Part shown: positions 61,621 through 64,000 of the stretch, piece after piece | Layout of the letters: each line of letters opens with the position of its first letter | Position numbering within the stretch: position 1 is the stretch's first letter | Source: Deltaproteobacteria bacterium | GTDB lineage: Bacteria; Desulfobacterota; Desulfomonilia; UBA1062 | Assembly: GCA_018433085.1 (NCBI GenBank) | Contig: JAHDRW010000008.1 | Location: forward strand, 62,001 to 126,000 | DNA length: 64,000 nucleotides | Reading direction: 5' to 3' | Translations under genes and position numbers: made by a program | The notes under the pieces: model-generated | Told to the model about the DNA's origin: nothing | The model's input: only the letters and a program-made list of their open reading frames with translations | The model's database searches: none

Positions 61621-62163
61621 TCAGAACGCGACGCCGACTCCTGCCAGGATCCCGCGCCGGGAATGATACCCGAGGCCTACATTCAGACCCTGGATGATAT
61701 ACCGCATTCCGAGCATCCAGGAAACGTTGTGGTCGCTCTCGGTGTCCACCTCATAGAACTGACCGCCGGACCTCCCTACGCGCACGGTATCCTGGCTGGC
61801 ATAGCCCAACCCTCCCACGGCAAAGAGGGCGGGGACCATCTCGGCGCCAAGGCTGACATACACCTCCTGCTCGTTTCCGTCGTTGTACTCGGCGAGCAGA
61901 TCATAGGCAGGGGCGGGTACGGGGGGAAGGACCGCGGACGGGATATCCTCGTCCGTGTCGGCAATGCTCACCCCCAGGCCGAAGCTGACCGCTCCGCCTT
62001 CAGGATGCAGACGGGAGAGAAAGATACCGCCCATCTCGACCCCGAGGCTGGGCTCATCGATATCGCCGCCGATTCCGTAGTTGACCATGACATATCCTTC
62101 TGCCCGGCAGAGGGTGGGAACGAGCACCAGAAGAACGGCCAGTGCGGCCAGAAGCATCTTCAT
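61621..62163 (-). CDS. Small outer-membrane beta-barrel protein
   Basis: The 180-residue product has a signal peptide (MKMLLAALAVLLVLVPTLCRA). The mature domain shows alternating strand patterns such as GYVMVNYGIGGDI, AVSFGLGVSIADTD and VSWMLGMRYIIQGLNVGLGYH. It ends in GVGVAF, a terminal phenylalanine as in BAM substrates. It lies 35 bases upstream of the CsgG-like gene and may belong to the same operon. No specific family is recognised. Confidence 0.7.
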   Translation of the reverse strand: MKMLLAALAVLLVLVPTLCRAEGYVMVNYGIGGDIDEPSLGVEMGGIFLSRLHPEGGAVSFGLGVSIADTDEDIPSAVLPPVPAPAYDLLAEYNDGNEQEVYVSLGAEMVPALFAVGGLGYASQDTVRVGRSGGQFYEVDTESDHNVSWMLGMRYIIQGLNVGLGYHSRRGILAGVGVAF

Positions 62164-62235
62164 ATCTTGACCCCCGAAAAATATTTTCTATCATATATTT
62201 TAAGCATACTACTTGCCGGATGAAGAAATCAAGAA

Positions 62236-62265
62236 TTGACAAATACTTTTTTATTATTGTATATG
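62236..62265 (+). promoter_or_regulatory. Promoter of the arsR-trxB-trxA operon
   Basis: A perfect TTGACA (62236-62241) is followed by 18 bases and TATATG (62260-62265) in a very AT-rich stretch. Transcription would begin about 25 bases before the regulator start at 62298, which supports that start. The repressor probably binds here. Confidence 0.6.
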
Positions 62266-62297
62266 AATATTTAAATAATCTTATAAAGGATTTCAAT

Positions 62298-62570
62298 ATG
62301 TCTCGTAACGAGGTGACTGCTTCTTATCTCAAGGCCCTGGGGCATCCGGTGAGACTCATGATTGCCCGGGAGCTCATCAATGGCCAGAAGTGTGTCGGGG
62401 AGGTGGAAAGCACCCTGAATATCCGCCAGGCCAATGCCTCCCAGCATCTGTCCATACTGAAAATAAACGGGATCGTCGACTGCATAAGGAAGGGGAACCT
62501 CAAATGCTACTTCCTCAAGGAACCGAAAAAGATAGAGCAACTACTTGATATCCTCGAACGCTATCAATAG
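62298..62570 (+). CDS. ArsR/SmtB-family HTH regulator
   Basis: The 90-residue winged-helix protein has YLKALGHPVRLMIARELING (about 9-28) and the recognition region IRQANASQHLSILKINGIV (about 44-62), both typical of ArsR. One cysteine sits in QKCVGEVE at the position of the classical metal-binding or redox motif; the second cysteine of ELCVCDL is absent, and two others lie near the wing. It stands 13 bases before trxB, so it probably regulates the thioredoxin genes. AAAGGA precedes the start. Confidence 0.88.
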   Translation: MSRNEVTASYLKALGHPVRLMIARELINGQKCVGEVESTLNIRQANASQHLSILKINGIVDCIRKGNLKCYFLKEPKKIEQLLDILERYQ

Positions 62571-62583
62571 AAAGGACGCATAC

Positions 62584-63543
62584 ATGTACGACATCATTAT
62601 CGTGGGTTCAGGGCCCGGGGGGCTGACCGCCGGAATCTATGCATCACGCTCCAGGATGAAGACTCTCATGCTCACCAGCCAGGTCAATCCAAGCCTGATC
62701 ACGACCACGGACATCGTGGAGAATTTTCCCGGTTTCCCGGGAGGAATCACCGGATACGAACTCATCGAGCGTTTCACCCAGCAGGCCAGGCTGTTCGGCC
62801 TGGAGATCGTGGAGGACGATGTGGTCTCCCTGGAGCGCGCGTCCCGAGATTCCACGGATATCTGGCGGGTGAATACCGGCAAAGGCTCATTCGAAGCGCT
62901 GTCCGTAATTCTTGCCACCGGAACCGAGTACGCGCACCTGAACGTACCGGGAGAGGTCGAGTACACAGGAAAGGGCGTTTCATACTGTGCGACCTGTGAC
63001 GGGCCGTTCTACCGCGACGTTCCCGTGGCGGTCGTGGGCGGGGGGGATACCGCTGTCCAGGAGGCGCTCTTTCTCACCCGTTTTGCCTCCAGGGTAACTA
63101 TCATTCACCGCCGTGACCGGCTTCGGGCTGCCCGGATTCTCCAGGAAAGGGCTGTTGCTCACGAGAAGATCGACTTCGCATGGAACTCGGCCGTGGAAGA
63201 GATCCTGGGCGAGACCATGGTGAAGGCCGTCAGGATCTCCGATGTGGGAGACCCCTCGGAAAAGAGGACCCTGGAGGTCGAAGGGGTGTTCGTCTTTACC
63301 GGGTATATCCCGAACACCGTTTTCGTCAGGGACGTTGTGGAATGCGATGAAAGCGGGTATGTCATCGTGGACGATAAGATGAAGACATCGGCACCGGGGA
63401 TATTTGCCTGCGGAGACTGCACGAAGAAGGTCCTGCGGCAGGTGATTACGGCCTGCGGAGACGGGGCCACGGCAGCTTTCGCTGCAGAGCAGCATGCCCA
63501 GGATCTCAAAGGAAATGCCTACGGTGCCTGGGCAGGGTTCTGA
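62584..63543 (+). CDS. trxB: Thioredoxin reductase
   Basis: The 319-residue flavoprotein has DIIIVGSGPGGLTAGIYASR (FAD-binding), the redox-active SYCATCDGPFY (cysteines near 138 and 141), GGGDTAVQEALFL (NAD(P)H-binding) and the C-terminal GIFACGDCTKKVLRQVITAC. It reduces thioredoxin. The start at 62584 follows AAAGGA; upstream in-frame starts overlap the regulator. It lies between the arsR-type regulator and trxA. Confidence 0.96.
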   Translation: MYDIIIVGSGPGGLTAGIYASRSRMKTLMLTSQVNPSLITTTDIVENFPGFPGGITGYELIERFTQQARLFGLEIVEDDVVSLERASRDSTDIWRVNTGKGSFEALSVILATGTEYAHLNVPGEVEYTGKGVSYCATCDGPFYRDVPVAVVGGGDTAVQEALFLTRFASRVTIIHRRDRLRAARILQERAVAHEKIDFAWNSAVEEILGETMVKAVRISDVGDPSEKRTLEVEGVFVFTGYIPNTVFVRDVVECDESGYVIVDDKMKTSAPGIFACGDCTKKVLRQVITACGDGATAAFAAEQHAQDLKGNAYGAWAGF

Positions 63544-63569
63544 GACCACAAGAAAGAAAGGAGATGAAC

Positions 63570-63917
63570 ATGGCTGAGGAGACTTTCGTGGAAAATCCGG
63601 ATTATCCCATCGAACTCAACGACGACACTCTGGACGAGGCCGTGCGGAAATATCCATTTCTCGTCGTGGACTGCTGGGCCGAATGGTGCGGGCCATGCAA
63701 AATGCTGGGCCCGATCGTCGAGAACCTGGCAAAAAAACACCAGGGGGATATCGTCTTTGGCAAGATCGATGTGGACAAGAATAACAAGACCGCTTCCCGG
63801 TACGGTATCCGCTCCATTCCCAACCTGCTGGTGTTCAAGGATGGAGCCAAGGCCGGAGACATCGTGGGCGCTATGCCCGAGGACAGGCTGTTGCAACGGA
63901 TAAACGCTTTCAAGTAG
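63570..63917 (+). CDS. trxA: Thioredoxin
   Basis: The 115-residue protein has the active site CWAEWCGPCKML (WCGPC) and the cis-proline region RSIPNLLVFKDG. The start at 63570 has an AAAGGAG site six bases upstream; the ATG at 63564 abuts it. It carries about ten more N-terminal residues than E. coli Trx. It is the last gene of the redox operon and the probable substrate of the linked reductase. Confidence 0.95.
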   Translation: MAEETFVENPDYPIELNDDTLDEAVRKYPFLVVDCWAEWCGPCKMLGPIVENLAKKHQGDIVFGKIDVDKNNKTASRYGIRSIPNLLVFKDGAKAGDIVGAMPEDRLLQRINAFK

Positions 63918-63928
63918 TGAGACTCGGC

Positions 63929-63953
63929 GAAAGGCCGTTCTTAAAGGCCTTTC
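63929..63953. terminator. Terminator-like hairpin between convergent trxA and dtd
   Basis: GAAAGGCC (63929-63936) pairs with GGCCTTTC (63946-63953) over a nine-base loop and is followed by TTTC. It lies 12 bases after the trxA stop and just past the convergent gene's end. Confidence 0.65.
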
Positions 63954-63955
63954 TT

Positions 63956-64000
63956 TCAGAAAAGCCTCCTGCTGTCCAGGAGGACGGTGACCGGGCCGTG
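63956..64000 (-). CDS. dtd: D-aminoacyl-tRNA deacylase, C-terminal end (cut by window edge)
   Basis: On the minus strand the last 14 codons before TGA (63958-63956) read HGPVTVLLDSRRLF. GPVT-hydrophobic-LLDS is the conserved Gly-cisPro motif at the very C-terminus of Dtd, which removes D-amino acids from mischarged tRNA. Only the tail is in the window, so the call depends on this motif alone. Confidence 0.6.
   Translation of the reverse strand, partial: HGPVTVLLDSRRLF

Overview
The window looks like a piece of chromosome from a Gram-negative, probably anaerobic bacterium of the Desulfobacterota (deltaproteobacterial) type. This is an inference. It rests on lipopolysaccharide genes (kdsA, kdsC, lptCAB) beside rpoN, hpf and ptsN, an anaerobic glpABC glycerol-3-phosphate dehydrogenase, an ADP-forming acetyl-CoA synthetase subunit, an archaeal-type phosphoglycerate mutase and GEMM-type riboswitches. 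No rRNA, tRNA, CRISPR array or complete insertion sequence was found.

Region 1 (about 1-18.2 kb) is an accessory defence island. Its core is a tightly packed minus-strand operon: a SNF2 helicase (DrmD-like), a very large adenine-specific DNA methyltransferase, an 1801-residue DEAD/DEAH helicase with a DUF1998-type cysteine cluster and a C-terminal Vsr-like nuclease domain, and a DUF262/HNH protein. The set mixes parts known from DISARM, Druantia and GmrSD-type systems but matches none of them as I know them. Downstream, in visibly AT-richer DNA, lie a lone ScoMcrA-N-like sensor domain, an EVE-like protein and a MazG-like pyrophosphatase. An AbiEi antitoxin with a truncated AbiEii toxin lies at the edge.

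Region 2 (18.4-24 kb) holds an ADP-ribosylglycohydrolase, a small outer-membrane barrel, a WYL regulator and a transporter-UspA pair. Region 3 (24.2-29.7 kb) is the kdsA-kdsC-lptC-lptA-lptB-rpoN-hpf-ptsN cluster. Region 4 (30-36.3 kb) is tatA and a three-gene RND efflux operon. Region 5 (36.5-44.6 kb) holds a mannosyl-phosphoglycerate phosphatase and then glpA-glpB-glpC-tkt plus a small membrane protein, all joined by 4-base start/stop overlaps; a second small membrane protein follows.

Region 6 (44.7-51.5 kb) carries ddl and apgM with a fragment of a phosphoesterase gene between them, then dus-acdB. Divergent from these is queE-queC-queF behind a promoter and a preQ1-I riboswitch candidate. 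Region 7 (51.5-56 kb) has a secreted-protein gene preceded by three tandem GEMM-I-like (cyclic dinucleotide) riboswitch units, and a large cyclase-homology/AAA/TPR protein whose cyclase domain lacks expected active-site residues. Region 8 (56-64 kb) contains ilvE, an isoprenylcysteine methyltransferase-like protein with a structured leader, an lpoB/ycfL/COG3014/CsgG-like envelope lipoprotein cluster, an arsR-trxB-trxA redox operon and the 3' end of a dtd gene.

All family assignments come from reading the protein sequences and from memory of families; no database search was run.
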